A program made the translations under genes and the position numbers. The notes below the pieces were generated by a model. It was not told the DNA's origin. It was given only the letters and a program-made list of their open reading frames with translations, and did not search any database. 7,254 nucleotides of DNA from Deltaproteobacteria bacterium (lineage in GTDB: Bacteria > Desulfobacterota > DSM-4660 > Desulfatiglandales > HGW-15), in contig JAFGPH010000506.1 of the NCBI GenBank assembly GCA_016926135.1, forward strand, positions 1 to 7,254, given 5' to 3'. This document shows, one piece after another, positions 7,023-7,254 of the stretch (position 1 is its first letter; each line of letters opens with the position of its first letter).

Positions 7023-7033
7023 AAGGGTGGGAG
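7023..7033 (+). promoter_or_regulatory. Ribosome binding site of hdrA
   Basis: AAGGGTGGGAG (7023-7033) precedes ATG 7036; the AAGG part gives a 9-base spacing. It lies in the 20-base gap after the metF-like gene, so the two genes are very likely one transcript. Confidence 0.55.
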
Positions 7034-7035
7034 AC

Positions 7036-7254
7036 ATGACCGAGCAACAGAAAAGACCATCTGGAGCGATCCTGGTCGTAGGCGGGGGTATTGCGGGCAT
7101 GCAGGCGGCCTTGGACCTTGCAGACTCCGGTTACTATGTCCACCTGCTGGAGAAGTCATCCGCCCTGGGCGGGGTGATGAGCGAACTGGACAAGACCTTT
7201 CCCACCAATGACTGCTCCATGTGAATTATCTCCCCCAAACTGGTCGAGGTCGGC
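7036..7254 (+). CDS. hdrA: Heterodisulfide reductase subunit A (HdrA), N-terminal part, probable selenoprotein with Sec63 at TGA 7222-7224
   Basis: HdrA is the FAD- and iron-sulfur-containing subunit of soluble Hdr complexes that transfer or bifurcate electrons. The first 62 codons give an FAD Rossmann start: strand AILVVGGGIAGMQAAL with GxGxxG at 16-21, the strand-2 acidic residue E39 (LLEK), then GGVMSELDKTFPTNDCSM. HdrA normally continues with Cys and then a stretch like IISPKLVEVG. Here the codon for that Cys is TGA, and the frame continues exactly as expected through IISPKLVEVG to the window edge. The TGA is therefore best read as selenocysteine, next to the conserved C60. Sec-containing HdrA is known in some methanogens and deltaproteobacteria. 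This protein starts directly at the FAD domain, without the N-terminal extension of methanogen HdrA. A standard gene caller would report a false 62-residue protein. Alternatives are a nonsense mutation or a sequencing error. Confidence 0.85.
7225..7254 (+). promoter_or_regulatory. Start of a candidate bacterial SECIS element (truncated)
   Basis: Downstream of the TGA, GTCG (7243-7246) can pair with CGGC (7251-7254), including one G-U pair, around an AGGU loop (7247-7250). The loop starts 22 bases after the TGA, within the usual bacterial SECIS spacing, and its GG resembles the AGGUCU loop of E. coli fdhF. The window ends inside the 3' arm, so the full stem cannot be tested. Confidence 0.45.

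Noticed and set aside
6146..7159. Minus-strand open frame (337 codons) opposite the metF-like gene and hdrA
   Set aside because: It spans two confident + strand genes and their RBS, and its translation is His/Pro-rich with no family features.
7222..7224. Reading hdrA as a true pseudogene or a 62-aa protein ending at TGA
   Set aside because: The stop falls exactly on a conserved Cys codon, the downstream frame keeps HdrA homology, and a SECIS-like hairpin starts after it. Mutation or sequencing error remains possible.
1..7254. tRNA, rRNA, CRISPR arrays, insertion sequences, attachment sites
   Set aside because: I saw no cloverleaf, regularly spaced repeat, transposase or terminal inverted repeat pattern.

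Overview
The window looks like bacterial chromosome, most likely from an anaerobic sulfate-reducing or syntrophic Desulfobacterota (deltaproteobacterium) with a Wood-Ljungdahl-type C1 pathway. The reasons are moderately GC-rich sequence, MetF proteins of the acetogen/sulfate-reducer type, soluble multi-PAS histidine kinases, and an HdrA whose reading frame crosses an in-frame TGA at a conserved cysteine position, best read as selenocysteine. No genus can be assigned from the sequence alone. All supported genes are on the + strand.

Layout: (1) 2-391 is the C-terminal part of a methylenetetrahydrofolate reductase (MetF), followed by a possible terminator. (2) 392-960 is a mixed region with a candidate promoter (435-464), a two-codon mini-ORF with its own ribosome binding site, and a 109-codon gene of unknown function (566-895). 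(3) 961-6074 is a three-gene signalling block. It holds a soluble kinase with an N-terminal Rossmann (NAD-binding-like) domain, two PAS domains and HisKA/HATPase, then two paralogous proteins built as receiver - PAS-like - HisKA - HATPase. The first two genes overlap by 4 bases (ATGA). (4) 6140-7015 is a second, divergent MetF-like gene with substitutions at family-conserved active-site positions. (5) 7036-7254 is the 5' end of hdrA, the FAD subunit of a heterodisulfide-reductase-type electron-transfer complex, cut by the window edge.

Working model (inference): MetF and HdrA belong to the methyl branch of the Wood-Ljungdahl pathway, where Hdr-type flavoproteins are thought to supply or bifurcate electrons. 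The kinase block between the two metF-type genes has no DNA-binding output domain. It has a putative dinucleotide-binding sensor, a cysteine-bearing PAS domain and a CxC pair conserved in both paralogs. It could be a cytoplasmic redox or cofactor phosphorelay tuned to this C1/electron-transfer module, with its final output encoded elsewhere.

The strongest single observation is the TGA at 7222-7224 in hdrA, with the start of a plausible bacterial SECIS hairpin at the very end of the window.
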